In this document: positions 22,401 through 33,889 of the stretch, piece after piece
Position numbering within the stretch: position 1 is the stretch's first letter
Layout of the letters: each line of letters starts with the position of its first letter
Assembly (NCBI GenBank): GCA_021234155.1
Contig: JAJEKV010000053.1
Location: 3,397,149-3,461,148 of the forward strand
Length of the DNA stretch: 64,000 nucleotides
Origin: Isoetes taiwanensis
Lineage: Eukaryota > Streptophyta > Lycopodiopsida > Isoetales > Isoetaceae
Reading direction: 5' to 3'
Made by a program: the position numbers and the translations under genes
The notes under the pieces: generated by a model
What the model saw: only the letters and a program-made list of their open reading frames with translations
Database searches by the model: none
Told to the model about the DNA's origin: nothing

Positions 22401-23399
22401 CTTATTGTACTAGTCCCAATGATTTAAGTGTTGATATCCTATCTCTTTTTGCTAGTGCAATGTCTTGATCTCCTTGTACTTCATCGTCTGACCATTCACC
22501 ATCATCCATGTCATCACTTTCATCATCAACATCGTCATCCATATCTAATTTCTCCACATTACTACCTACACTAATAAGGGTTGCAAGCTTTTCTTTTACA
22601 AGCACCAAGGGATCCTTCTCTATTAACTCAGAGTTATGATAGGCTTCCCGTAAAAAGATAGAGTCTCATTGACCCTTTAATAATGAAACATATAAATGTT
22701 CTGGATGGCGGATAACCATTGGATGTAGACGCTGTGAAAATTTATAATCCTTCCGGAAGTGTGTCAAATGATCGGTCAGAGTTCTTTTCTCAATGGTAAG
22801 AGTTAACAGCTCATGGACCACTGCAACTGCATGTTTCTCTGCCTCAGGTGATGCTGCATCACTGAAATCTGAATAAAGTGATATAAATGAAACCCTATCA
22901 AAACTGAATAATTATCCTTACTAGAAAGATTAAGGGTCAATTCCCACTGGCAGTTAGGTTAGGTTAAATGTGGCAAATAATGGAAACTTGCTTTCACACT
23001 AGCACTTAAGTTACTATCAGTTAAGTTAGGATTTGGTTAAATTTTAACTATGGTTAACTTAACACGGTCACTTTCATACTGACAATAGTTAAGTTAATTT
23101 TAGTTAAAACTTTAACTGATCCCCTTATTTTAAACTAGAAGTTAAGTGACCTAGGAGGGGTACACTTAGCTCAGTTAAGCACTAACTTAACATAACTGTT
23201 AAGTGAGAAAGGGTAACAATATTTATTTATTTATTTATTAGCACGCCAGCCTAACCAAGCGTGCAACCCTCCTTGCAATTCTAGGCTATCCACGTAGCAG
23301 TTCCAAATCAGCCAAACCTTAGGTGGCATGACATTAAGCCGTTGGATCTGTATTTTCTTAAATCGACGGCCATGAAAATTAGAAATGGCTAAAATTTGA

Positions 23400-25628
23400 C
23401 CCGGAGAATTGGAAGGACGTTCGAAGGCGCCTGTCTACATCGATTCGACTTGCAAGCACCTGATATTCTTCCGGCAATCTAGAGGCAGGTTAGTATTTTA
23501 CTTTCATGGATTTTTAAGGATCTGTGCATCGTTTGTTTAATACGTCTTCCGTTATTTTGTTTTGGTACGACGAGAAATCCTGGCATATCTTTCATGTTCT
23601 TCTTTGCGCTTGCGGTTTGCATTTTGGACGAAGCATTTCTTGTGATGTCCTTTTTTTTTGCAGGCTTTTAGGCCGATTCTAAGCACCGGATTGCAGTCAT
23701 TTTCCATCTAGGGGTAAGCAGTTAGTTATTTGTCTTCGCCTTTGTACTTGGGGCTATCCTGGATTTCGTTTTTGGACAAAGAACATTTCGGCCTTCCTGT
23801 GCAGACCAATTCCTGGATGGATCTTCAGTAGTAGACTACTTCCAGCAGGCAACCCATTTCTTCTTGCTCATGCGGCCATATCAGATCTCTTCCGTTTCGG
23901 TGTCCCGTGCCCATTTTTTGGGATGTGCCTCCAAAGCAGTGCCATTATAGCTTGGCCATCACGTGTCCGTAATTCATGGATCGCCTGCCATAAAATTGGA
24001 TTTATAACATGATTAGCATTCCAGACATTATTGTAAATTCATGTTGTTTATAAAAAAGGGATAATCATGCAGCCTGCCTGCCTGGCATTGCTCTCGAAAG
24101 GGATGCATTGGCCTGCACTATTTATCTTTTGATTGTTACTATATATGATAATAATTTATGGTCCTGCTTCCAGCTCATTCAAATAGCGGATCTTATGGTC
24201 ATGCTCTGTTGGGTGCCCAAAATTATTTCCTTATCCACGCTTTCAATAAAGAATTTACATTTACCTATTGCCTATTTTGAGTAGTTTTAGTGAAAACTTA
24301 TGCTTGCTTTATCAGGTTGATCAGTTGCTTTTCAGGATTTGGTCTAGGAATATTTTTCACATCACACTTTGCCTGTATCAGTGGTCCGTGGTTTACATCG
24401 ACCTTTGTCAATGTGCTTCCTTGGGAAAGTAGTGAGTCTCGCCACATTTTGACCCATGGTATTGACATTTCAACAATAAAAATTATAAGAAGGTTAAGAT
24501 AGTTTAACAGAGGGCTTTAACAACACTGTAGATGGTGTTTGGCTTAAATATGCCCTGACCTTTTTTTCTTCCAACATAAAAGTCTCTCATGTCTTGCTAC
24601 TATGGTGGCATACATTGATCTTTACAAACATTGAATGAGAAGGAGTTGGATGTTCTTGTCTGTTATCCTGCTATCAATGGCGCTAAAACTTGTCCCTGTA
24701 GATAAACTTCATCCTGAATTGTAAGTTAAAGCGTAAGCTGAATTGTAAGACTTGTTTTTGCCCTGTGTGTGGTGTCGTTACCTTTTCTTATATTTGCAGG
24801 TGGAAAGGGGCGAACCAAAAGTTTCAAGTAGTAAATCTGCTCATGCTTATGTCATTGCTTCTGGAGTCCATGTGGACCCTTACGTGGCCTTTGCACTTGT
24901 CACTATATATTCCGAATCTGGGAATTTTAATGAGGCCTCTCTAGTGTCAATGCTATTGCTTTTCCAAATATGGGGATGTTTTTGAGCTCTATAAAACAAT
25001 GCAAGGGCAAGGATTTACACTAGACAAGGTAACATATCTTAGCATTTTCACCTCCTGCACTGCTAAAAGAGCTCTTAACTTGGGTAAGTCTATTCATAAT
25101 GCTCTGGAGAAGGCAGGTCTGGACTTGGACAATGATAGTCAGAACAGACTTATTGTGATGTATATGAAGGGTGGCAGCACGAAAGATGCTCAGCATGTAT
25201 TTGAGAACATGCGTTCCAGGGATTTTGTTTCTTGGAATGTAATGGTTCTAGGTTATGCACAACATGGGAGTGCTAAAGAAGTTAGTAGCTTTGTTCAGAA
25301 GATGCAGGAAGAAAGCATGCATATCAGCCAATTTGCTTTTATTTCTATTCTCAGTGCATATAGTTATGTAGGACTAGTAGATGTAGCTTGTCACTACTTT
25401 ACTATCATTAATGCATTGTACATGGACAAAATAATAATGTCACATTACGCTTGGTTAATCGATCTTTTCAATCGTGCGAGACATTTGCATGAAGCGAATA
25501 ATTTAATTGAGCAAATGCCAGTTGAACCTGACCAAGTTGTTTGGACAGTATTTCTTGGTTTTTGCTGCATATATAGTGCTATGGATCTAGCAGAACAAAG
25601 TGCTGAAGCGATTCTCACACATTCTTAA
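23400..25628 (+). pseudogene. PPR (PLS-type, E-motif) gene fragment
   Basis: Pentatricopeptide repeat proteins bind organelle RNA, and PLS-type members guide C-to-U editing. Coding starts near 24803: KSAHAYVIASGVHVDPYVAF and LVTIYSESGNFNEA. It then shifts frame near 24970 and continues 24999-25628 with repeats: TYLSIFTSCTAKRALNLGKS, RLIVMYMKGGSTKDAQHVFE, MRSRDFVSWNVMVLGYAQHG and LIDLFNRARHLHEA. It ends in E-motif-like sequence (MPVEPDQVVWTVFLGFC) and a stop. Upstream, 23400-24750 looks like transcribed leader: candidate donor GGCAG|GTTAGT near 23487 and acceptor near 23663. Only about five repeats remain of the usual ten or more, and no DYW domain follows. It lies inside the intron of the PORR pseudogene, on the opposite strand, suggesting capture of a host gene fragment. 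Confidence 0.75.
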
Positions 25629-26285
25629 TCCATACAGGATTGGCTATGCCTCAGCATATTGGTCTGTAATGTCTTTTCCGATTGGTCACACGCTCAAACC
25701 GTTTGGCGTTCACCGTTAATCATAGCCATTAAACATTTGATATTACTTAAATCATTAAGATTTAAAAAAGCATTAAAAAAAAATTGGAGGATTCAAGATT
25801 TATTCGATTTTTTTGCATGAGCATCAAGAAGCAGCTTATTTGCTTTGGTTAAAGGAAATTGACAATCAATTTGATCTTCAAGTATACATTGAAGATATAC
25901 ATGAAGCGAATAATTTAATTGAGCAAATGCCAGTTGAACCTGACCAAGTTGTTTGGACAGTATTTCTTGGTTCTTGCTGCATATATAGTGCTATGGATCT
26001 AGCAGAACAAAGTGCTGAAGCGATTCTCACACATTCTTAATCCATACAGGATTGGCTATGCCTCAGCATATTGGTCTGTAATGTCTTTTCCGATTGGTCA
26101 CACGCTCAAACCATTTGGCGTTCACCGTTAATCATAGCCATTAAACATTTGATATTACTTAAATCATTAAGATTTAAAAAAGCATTAAAAAAAATTGAAG
26201 GATTCAAGATTTTTTCGATTTTGTTTGCATGAGCATCAAGAAGCAGCTTATTTGCTTTGGTTAAAGGAAATTGACAATCAATTTG
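25489..26285 (+). repeat. Tandem duplication, 412-bp unit
   Basis: 25489-25900 is repeated almost exactly at 25901 to about 26285. The unit spans the PPR E-motif coding end, its stop codon and 3' flank, so the window holds two copies of that tail. Differences are few (for example TTTTGC versus TTCTTGC in the FLG(F/S)CC segment), so the duplication is recent compared with the surrounding decay. Confidence 0.85.
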
Positions 26286-26668
26286 AAGATATACAACTTA
26301 GTGTGCTACCTCCACCTATAGTACAATTACTATTACTTTTCAAACTAATGAAGCTATTACAAGCCAATCTTCTTACAATGAAGGGTAGAAAAGAAAGCCC
26401 TGGAATTTTTTTCTTGGGGCTATTCCATTTATTGGACATTTTGTGGGAGTCATTAAAGGTCATCTATGGCATTTGATGGGAATTTAGCGGTGTATAGAGT
26501 GGCATTTTATTATTAAAGATTACCAATGTTTAGAACCTTCATAATTGACTCATATTTATTAAGATATCATATTAGTAAGATAAACTAAAGAAAAAGGAAA
26601 AAACAAAAACATCTACATCGCCAAACAACTTTAACACAACTAACAATGCCGCAGGTAAAATAAAACCA

Positions 26669-27022
26669 ATGATAAAGATATATTGCCTAGCGTGCAATAA
26701 GAACAACAAGAAATACATAGGACAAACATCAAACTTATCAACTAGGTACAAACATCACAAATCAAAACCAAATCTCAAAATGACAGTAGACGTCGATAAA
26801 CACAAACTGTATGAAAAAAACTTCGACATCGACCTCTTAGAAGGAATCAAAAGCAAGAAAAAAGCAAACAAAATCGAAAGACATTACATAAACCTTACAA
26901 TACAACTAAAGACGGCTACAACAACCTCACATCCCGCCCTTCCAGAACTAAGAAATACTGGTACCTTAAACGATCGGGCATCATCTAAACTATCCAAACA
27001 ACATATGCTATTTCAACCATAG
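26669..27022 (+). pseudogene. GIY-YIG endonuclease-like ORF
   Basis: A 117-aa frame with a GIY-YIG nuclease fold signature near its N-terminus: KIY at residues 3-5, YIG at 16-18 with 11 residues between the Tyr residues' motifs, Arg26 in STRYKHH, and Glu70 in NKIERHYI. These are the expected catalytic positions, so the active site is complete. The family cuts DNA in mobile introns, Penelope-like retroelements and repair. After residue about 76 the frame slips; the next frame carries YNTTKDGYNNLTS and KKYWYLKRSG, the likely original C-terminus. No RT domain adjoins it on the same strand, so it is either a stand-alone mobile ORF or a fragment of a Penelope-like element. Start chosen at the ATG one residue before the signature; an upstream in-frame start cannot be excluded. 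Confidence 0.65.
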
Positions 27023-27214
27023 ACAATAAATTTCAATACAATTTTGCCTTAATACAAAGACAATTCAATCATTTTTTCCTATCCAATTCCCTTGCCCTAA
27101 TTTTCCCACGCCTTTATTTTCTATGGCCTCTGGCGTGCCTTTTTGCTAGTTTATATTTATTTATTTATCTAGCTCTCTTTGGGCCCTGAGAGGCCATGGA
27201 GCCTGTATACATTG

Positions 27215-27870
27215 TCATTTACATTTCAGTATAAGGGAACGGTGTGAGTCAACCGCCCTTATGTATTGCCCCACAACCATGTGTGGTAGCGTAAACAAAG
27301 AACGAAAATCAGTGATTGTAACTTTGAATCTGTTTCTAATGTCTGCATAAGCTGTACATGATGTGAATACATGATTCTCATCTTCTATTTTGTGCAAACT
27401 ACATAGCTTGCATATTCTCTCTTCCACTGGTATCTTCCGCCAACGCCCTACTTCCAATTCCAGCCTATGGGAGCTTGTTTCAGATATCGCCATCAACTGC
27501 TTTAAGGATCTGGGGATGTTTGCATTCAAGTATTCCTGGCTCTTGTATTCATCCAGTTGGTTAACCTGTTCTTTATAATGGATCATCCTGCTACCTGGAT
27601 TTGCCCATAAATGCTCAATGGCAAGTTTCTCCAGCAAGGAGCGCGCATCATCCTTGTTATGCGGCCAGTTTAGCTCATTGATGCCTCATTTTCCAGCCCA
27701 TCTTTTCAAGTCATTTAACCAACCTGGATCTGAATGTGCAAATGCCAAATGCGCCACTCTATGCTCTGGCTGTTCTGTTAGCCTATTCACATAGTTTATG
27801 GATTGAAACAATGCTTCCAATTCCAGAGGGAACATACCTGATTCAGCCAGCATGATTGCATATGGTTAAT
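27215..27870 (-). pseudogene. C-terminal fragment of a LINE-type reverse transcriptase protein
   Basis: The minus strand reads LELEALFQSINYVNRLTEQP near 27825-27765, a TGA within AGK*GIN near 27690, then LEKLAIEHLW, SSHRLELEVGRWRKIP and a zinc knuckle C-x2-C...H...C (ICKLC, ENHVFTSC) near 27410-27350. This layout, with HRLxxExGRW just before the knuckle, is typical of the tail of endonuclease-RT proteins of animal-type LINEs. It differs from the three L1-type LINEs elsewhere in the window. The RT itself is missing. It faces the GIY-YIG ORF tail-to-tail. Confidence 0.65.
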
Positions 27871-29189
27871 AGTTAAGTTATTTATGTTTTATATGAAAAT
27901 GCATATTTTTTGTTGCCTCTTTCAATATCTAGGAATATGCATTTTCACAATATTCAGTGTATAGTTATATTTTGTTTTATAGTTCTTTCAATAACTGTTT
28001 TAGGGTTTTTCATGATGGAAGGACTGCTCATTTCTAACAAATTGGTTGTAAAGTCTAGCACTACATTTGTGTTAACCTTAGGTGCGTACTACTTTCTATC
28101 GGTAGTTGACAATTTTTTTTTCCGAATAAAACTCTCTTTAACTTAACATAAATTTTTAACTGGCAGTGTGAGATAAGTATAGTTAACGCTAACCTAGCTT
28201 ACCACTTTAACTACTAGTGTGAATCATCAACACAAAATTTAATTCAATTTTTTATTTTTAACTTAATGGGCATGATGGGAATGCAAATTTCCATGCTTCC
28301 TTAAGTTGGTTCTAATTTAACCATCTCAATGGAAAACTAGAATTTTTTTCTAGTTAGGTTAAGAAATAACCAAGTAGTTAAGCTAACTTAACTTAATGGC
28401 GAGTGGGAAATGGCCCTAACCCTCTTGGAAGACTAATTCTAGAAAGCCTTGGGTGTCTCCCACATACTATAATTTCATCAGGTTGTTCCTGAGGGCTGAG
28501 CTTTTTCTTCGTTGAAGTACTGATAGCAAGGGTTGGGTCCCAAGAAGTGAGTTCTAATGCTGGTCCCATGCCAGTCTGAACAACTTTGAAAAAAACAGGA
28601 TAATTGATCACCGTGTCAAAATCATTAGGAAGACCTAAATCACGTTTCAGATGCTTACTTTTTGACAATAAAATCGATTTTTTCTCAACTTGTTAACAAC
28701 CATTTCCTCCATCTCTTGCTTTATCTTCAGCTCTTCCAAATACTGAGCTTCAGCTTGAGGGGTATTAGTTCCTTCTTCAAAAACTCTAAACACTGTAGGG
28801 TAACGGCAAAGCAAAACTATAAAACGTCTCTTACCTATTAAACCCATTTGCTTCCAATATTTGCCTAGCCTTCTGAGAGACATGATGCGTTCAGGTTCTC
28901 TGTCGACAAGCTCTTTAACCATAGAAACAATTTTGAGCTTCTTTTCCCCATCAATAACTTTGTCAAATGCCGGATCTTTCCTCCTCTGTATTTTGGCCAT
29001 CACGTCCAAATGCTTTTGCCCTTCTCTTAAATCTTTTGCCATTGAAAGCCAGAAACACGCTGACTTTGAAGACTGGCAAGGCCATCGCCAAAAAAACAAG
29101 ATGTGATAAGATCCAATGGCCTAGGAAAGGACCTAAACGCTGTAGATAGCTTGCATCAAAATATTGCAATGCTTTTGTGAGAGGCAAAC

Positions 29190-30170
29190 AAAGAGCTGCT
29201 CAACAAAGGATGTACCTTGGAAACCCTGGCAAAAACTCTAACCTACCATTTTGAATCGCCGGTGAAGAACTCTCTGCTTTTAAATTGTTCTGTGGCTGCC
29301 TGCCAAACAAACGGGTCTGTGGGTCTGTGTGTCTGTGGCACTTCTGGTGGGCCAAGCAAACGAGTCTGTGTCTGGGGCATCATCAGAAAAAATGCCTCTT
29401 GAAAAACACAGGGCTTTCTGATGGGCAACCGGATAAAATGGGTCTGTCTGGCTATGGCACTTCTAGCAGCATCATCTGGAAAATGCCTCTTTCAAATTCA
29501 GCCTCTCAAGAACACAGGGCTCTCTGGTGGGTTCAAGAGGGCATCCGAAAAAATGAAGCAAGAGCTTGGAATGAAGAAGATAAAACGATGCAGATGAAAG
29601 GGGCAGATTAAGCAGACTAAAGGCAGATTAAACGATGCGGACTAAAGGCCGATTAATCGCTTATGTGTTTCTAAGAAGTCCCCTTCTAAAATCGATGGTA
29701 ACAGAAAGTTTTATGGGTTTCCCATGCCACGAGAGCCAGCTTAACAGACGCAGAACCACCCTGGAGCAGACATCAGTGGACGACAGGCTTGGAGCCTGAG
29801 AGATCTGCCGACCACATCCCCACCCTCCGCCAAGCTCGTGTGGAATCTACGCCGTCTAAGTGTATTGAGGGGTCCCTCAAATCCCAAAAGTCCACAAAGT
29901 CCACAGCCGTCCACAAAGAATATGCCGCAAGATTCTTCAATCGCGGCCCTCTATGCGTCTTGCCCCACGGGCAACCCAATAATGGCCAGTGTGATATTAG
30001 TGAGTAACACTTTTTGCAACCAACGGCTGAGATCTGATCTCAGTGTGATATCAGTGAGTAACACTCATTGCAACCAACGGCTGAGATCTAATCTCAAGAT
30101 CTCAGCTTAAAACTTGAGGGCCAGGTTGTTAAGGCCCTTAGGGGAGGGTGTCCATTGGCTGCGCACTTAA
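29190..30170. repeat. Low-complexity and short tandem repeats
   Basis: 29240-29540 has diverged repeats built on GTCTGTG, GGCACTTCT and AACACAGGGCT. 29990-30105 holds two tandem copies of an about 57-bp unit (CAGTGTGATATTAGTGAG type) ending in GGCTGAGATCT. No gene called. Confidence 0.5.
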
Positions 30171-32500
30171 GGGGGAGATTGCTGCGACAATGATATAAAC
30201 ATCTTGCAGGTCATGCGTGCCGCATGGCAACATGCCCAACAAGTCCATGTAGGCTGCAAATTTTATTGCATGCCAAGCTGGCAACCCCAGCTCAACTTAT
30301 GATGTGCCAAAGTGGTAGGGGTATTGGTACCACCAAGGCTGAGGGGGCAGCCACATAGGCTATCAGGGTAGCCATTTAAGGCTGCCATGCAAATTTGCTC
30401 ACTTTTTTGTCACAATAATTCCTAAACTTATCTTTTAAGTAATATTCAGATTCCAAGTAACATTCAAAGCTTAAAATATCCATCAAACTTATACTTTAAT
30501 AAGATTGATGAGCAAAAACTATTACAATATTCAAATTCTTTCGTTTGTGCCTTGGATTTAAGAAAGATGTTTCAATCCAATAGATGACTTGGAGTTTTTG
30601 AAAAACCATGGTACTCAAGATCCAGCTTGGTGCAGACACACTTGCAAACACACAATCGTATCATAACCTGCATTTTCAAATAATTTTTGCACTAATTAGA
30701 GTGCATTGACAAGTCAGTAATTGGATGGCCATAATAACAAACCTGTTAGAAGCTCTTGTATACTCTTTGGATCAGCATGATCAGCAGCAACTGTTGGTGC
30801 TGTTATTTCAGGCATCCTTCACTTGTATGTCATAAAAAATGATGCACACAATTGGAAGAAAGATAACAGTACAGTCTACGGCTTCAACATGCTAGAATTA
30901 TATGTCTTTGATGGTGCAATCTAACAAGTACACTTCTATAACTGAAAAATATGATAAAGCATGAAAATGAAAGTGGATACAAGAACTTGCCTGCATACTA
31001 TTTATTGGCATTAGTTTTAAATTACGACATGGAGCTAAGCCCTGCATCCACTCTCAATAATCATCTAGAAGTATGAGAAACTCCTGTTTATAAAATCCTG
31101 TTATGACACATCAGAGTTATCTATTTGAATTGAATTAAGTATAGTCATACAACGATGATTAGCATGCATAGCACTATAAAATATAATCAACAAAGCCTTT
31201 AAAAAAATCCTTACATTCATTAGCAAGGATTGCCATCTTCATCTCTTGAATTGCCCCCTTCATATTTAAAACTCATTAGCCCTCTGATGCCAATGAATTG
31301 GCTCTTCTTGTGCATGAATTTTTGTAGAACCATGAGTGCCAATAGCAGTGGCATCTGTTGTGCCTGAAGTACAAGTTGCAGCATGCTGGTCAGAAAATGC
31401 AGCAAAAATATGAAATACAAGCATTCTGCTTGAAACAAAACCCACCCCAAAGGGAAGGAAAAAAAATCGATAGTGCCATAATTGAAGAATCACTTGGCAT
31501 TCACAAAACATTTGTTGTGTTTTCAATCCTAAAATTTAAAATAATATGCTGAAACAAGAACTCTGGATGTTCGGGCTTGAAGAAACCTGTTGAAGATCGA
31601 TTTGGAGTCTGTAGACGCCCATTGGCATTCAAATAATGCTGGAAGCAGTCATTATGCGTCTTCTGCAGCTAGAAGCTCTGAAATGAATAGGGCAACTCCG
31701 CAGAAAGTTATGGAGCTGAAATCACAGGAAGCGAGCAGCCATAAACGACATTTGGAGATGCCTCGTGGTGGACAAGCCTCATAGTGGTCGCTTACAGGAG
31801 CTATCTACGAGCCTTCATCTCTGTGTGCGCAGCCTTCATTTTTTTCTTCACAGCCCTAATTGGAACCCTAACGTATCTGAGCTGGCCATTTTCCACATCC
31901 TTAAATGGCAACGGCGCCTTGCGTGGCCACCCTCCCCTAAACGTGGCAGAGATTTTCCAGCGATGGAGACGGAGCTTCCGCCGGCCATGGCTCTGCTCCA
32001 AGAAGAATGGTCCACGGATTTCAAATCCCACGAATCGGCAGACAGAGGATATGAAGAACAGGGTTTCCAGTACGAATTTCCAGTAATGAACAGGAACAAT
32101 GCTTCTGGAATAGGCAAATAAAATAGGGCTTTCAGAATGGGCAGAAGAATAGGCTTCTGGAATAAAAAAAACTTTGGATCACATGTGCGTTTGGCAAAAA
32201 TTAAAAGCCCGTTTGCTTGCAAAAATCACCGACAATATTCAGCACTCTGCATGAAACAGGAACTCAACGCTCACACTATCTCCCCCCGATTGGGGTTATT
32301 AAAAAAAAAAAATGGAAACCCTTCCAAATTTCCCTAAAATCCGGAAGGGTTTCCACAATAATATTTTTTTTTTTTGGGGTTTCAAGATAGCCATCGGTAA
32401 TTAATGCTTCGAATTAATCACGAAAATTCTGCCCTGATCATGCCCGCGCTTTGATCATGCCCGCGCTTTTTCTTGTTCTGCTGCGAAGCTTCAGCTATGG
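30171..32500. other. Mostly unassigned; possible LTR start near 30171
   Basis: TTAAGGGGGAGATTGCTG near 30165-30183 resembles the polypurine tract and LTR start of Ty1/copia elements, but no copy of the following sequence was found. 31590-32110 has open frames on both strands, none with a recognisable domain. 32305-32375 contains a short foldback of GGAAACCCTTCC type, related to the array at 33.9 kb. Confidence 0.35.
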
Positions 32501-32745
32501 CGGATTTGGTGCTTCAGCTATGGCGGATTTGGTGCGGATTTGGGCAGAAAAGGAAACGAAAATGATGGATTCTTGTCTGTAATCGGGCGTTTCTTCTGTA
32601 TTTCAAAACGGCGCTCTGTTCTTCGGGTTCTTCAAATCGAAACAGCCTCTCTTCTTCTCCTTCTTCCCAGCAAAACCTTAGATTCTACTTTGCATCTCTT
32701 AAGCGCACATTCTTTCCGGCAGATCTTTCTTCTTTATCAAGAAAA

Positions 32746-32848
32746 ATGGCTTCCCTGGGAGGTTTTTCTCGTCTGCTTTGTTTCTCGGTTTTTCGCAGAG
32801 CAGCAGCAGGTTGTGGATTTGGGGGAACTCTGCCATTTTGGAACAACG
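32746..32848 (+). CDS. Possible first exon with mitochondrial-type presequence
   Basis: From the ATG at 32746 the frame reads MASLGGFSRLLCFSVFRRAA, rich in Arg, Ser and Leu and lacking acidic residues, like an organelle-targeting peptide. It continues to FWNNG, followed by a good splice donor (AACG|GTATGA near 32848). A pyrimidine-rich leader (32650-32690) precedes it. No second exon is recognisable in the next 2 kb, so the gene is either disrupted or the call is wrong. Confidence 0.25.
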
Positions 32849-32849
32849 G

Positions 32850-33885
32850 TATGAATCATGCCATAGTTACATTTGCGGATATATGGCATCAAAAGAATCC
32901 GCCTAAAGAATCCATCGGAAATGCTTCAACAGTGAGTTCAGAACTGCATGAAATGATTTACAGGCCTGGATTTGACATAGGGACACACAATCTTCATGAG
33001 ATCACCCTGTTTTGGGTTTCAATTGTTCAATCACAGTTCAATCACAGTTCTGCCCCTAATTACAGACCCGATGGGGCCAAAATCTAATTCCTTCACCCCA
33101 CTAGCTCGAAATTGCCTTCCGAATCTAGATGTGCAAAAAGCCCCATCCAATTTGGCCAATTAGTGCTCCAATTAGATCAGCCCGGATTTCTGCCCCAAAT
33201 AAGGAGCCCGATCTTCTTTTTCTTCCAAATCCATTCGATTTCAAGGCCAAATTCTAATTAACTTTCATCATTGGCTCAAGAGGCCCTTCCGAACCTGAAT
33301 CTGCAAAAAGCCCCATCTGATTTGCTCATTTTGGTTTCCATTTTTGCAAAAAACAGTCCTGCCATAGTCAAGAACTGTAACAGACTTGTCCCTTCAAATT
33401 GGACATCCAAATGCTCTCTATTTTTCAATTAACTTTGCTAGAATGATCTTATGGCTGATCCCAACATTTTGATCCAGAAAGCCCCATGGATTGCCCACGA
33501 TTTCTCCCGTAATCATAGGCTTTCCACTGCTGCAAAGACTGCCAGGCACCCGAACTAATGTACCCTCTAAAGGCCCAAGATTAGACATCAAAATCGCTGA
33601 ATCATGGTCGGATCTATGCTCCCTCCCATCTTACTCCAAAGCCCCATAGATTAACAGCAATATTGGGCTTATTTGGCAAGAAATCGGGCTGGGATTTGTT
33701 AAGGGGCAATTTTGTTAAAGGTTTACTTATTTTGTAACCTTAGAAAACAATTCAATGTGCAATCCTAGCTTGATATGTGCACAATGAAATAACCCACCTT
33801 CACTCGATGGACGTGCACCTTAATGTCAGGCGTCCGTGTCGAAAAGTGTGAGCCATAAAGGCTCACGTGTGTGTTTTAAAAAAAA
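32850..33885. other. No gene recognised
   Basis: Contains two diverged copies of an AAAAAGCCCCATC-containing segment (about 33135 and 33310), possibly intronic. Otherwise featureless. Confidence 0.35.
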
Positions 33886-33889
33886 AAAA

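Larger units (their letters stand above)
22933..28417. mobile_element. Possible 5.5-kb TIR element filling the PORR intron
   Basis: The left end reads AGGGTCAATTCCCACTGGCA and the right end, read inward on the minus strand, AGGGCCATTTCCCACTCGCC. Both ends are followed by runs of TTAAGTTAG/TTAACTTAAC, like the subterminal repeats of hAT or CACTA elements. The inverse orientation at the two limits of the segment suggests one element. I could not find a matching target duplication, so two unrelated miniature elements remain possible. It contains the PPR fragment, the GIY-YIG ORF and a LINE tail. The splice donor of the host intron lies 2 bp outside the right end. Confidence 0.45.
22402..29187 (-). 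pseudogene. PORR-domain organelle RNA-binding protein, pseudogene
   Basis: PORR (plant organelle RNA recognition) proteins bind group II introns in chloroplasts or mitochondria. The first part (about 29187-28421) carries KDPAFDKVIDGEKKLKIV, REPERIMSLRRLGKYWKQMG and ELTSWDPTLA, ending at RISLPRG. The second (22861-22402) carries AVAVVHELLTLTIEKRT and LIEKDPLVLVKEKLATLI, then an acidic tail and stop. Joining at a GT donor (28420-28419) and an AG acceptor (22863-22862) keeps the frame, so an intron of 5559 bp is inferred. Lesions: in-frame TGA near 22665 between KGQ and DSIFLREAY where Arg is usual; a frameshift with a small deletion near 28660; and a probable frameshift near 29030 at the start of the conserved region. 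An N-terminal targeting segment is suggested by MALPVFKVSVFLAFNGKRF. The family is secure; loss of function is likely. Confidence 0.8.

Noticed and set aside
26195-26476. 93-aa plus-strand frame after the PPR duplication
   Set aside because: Begins in the duplicated 3' flank and runs into hydrophobic, low-information sequence; no recognisable protein.
31801-32222. Several overlapping frames on both strands
   Set aside because: Region is open in four frames with no domain and no splice-site support to choose between them.
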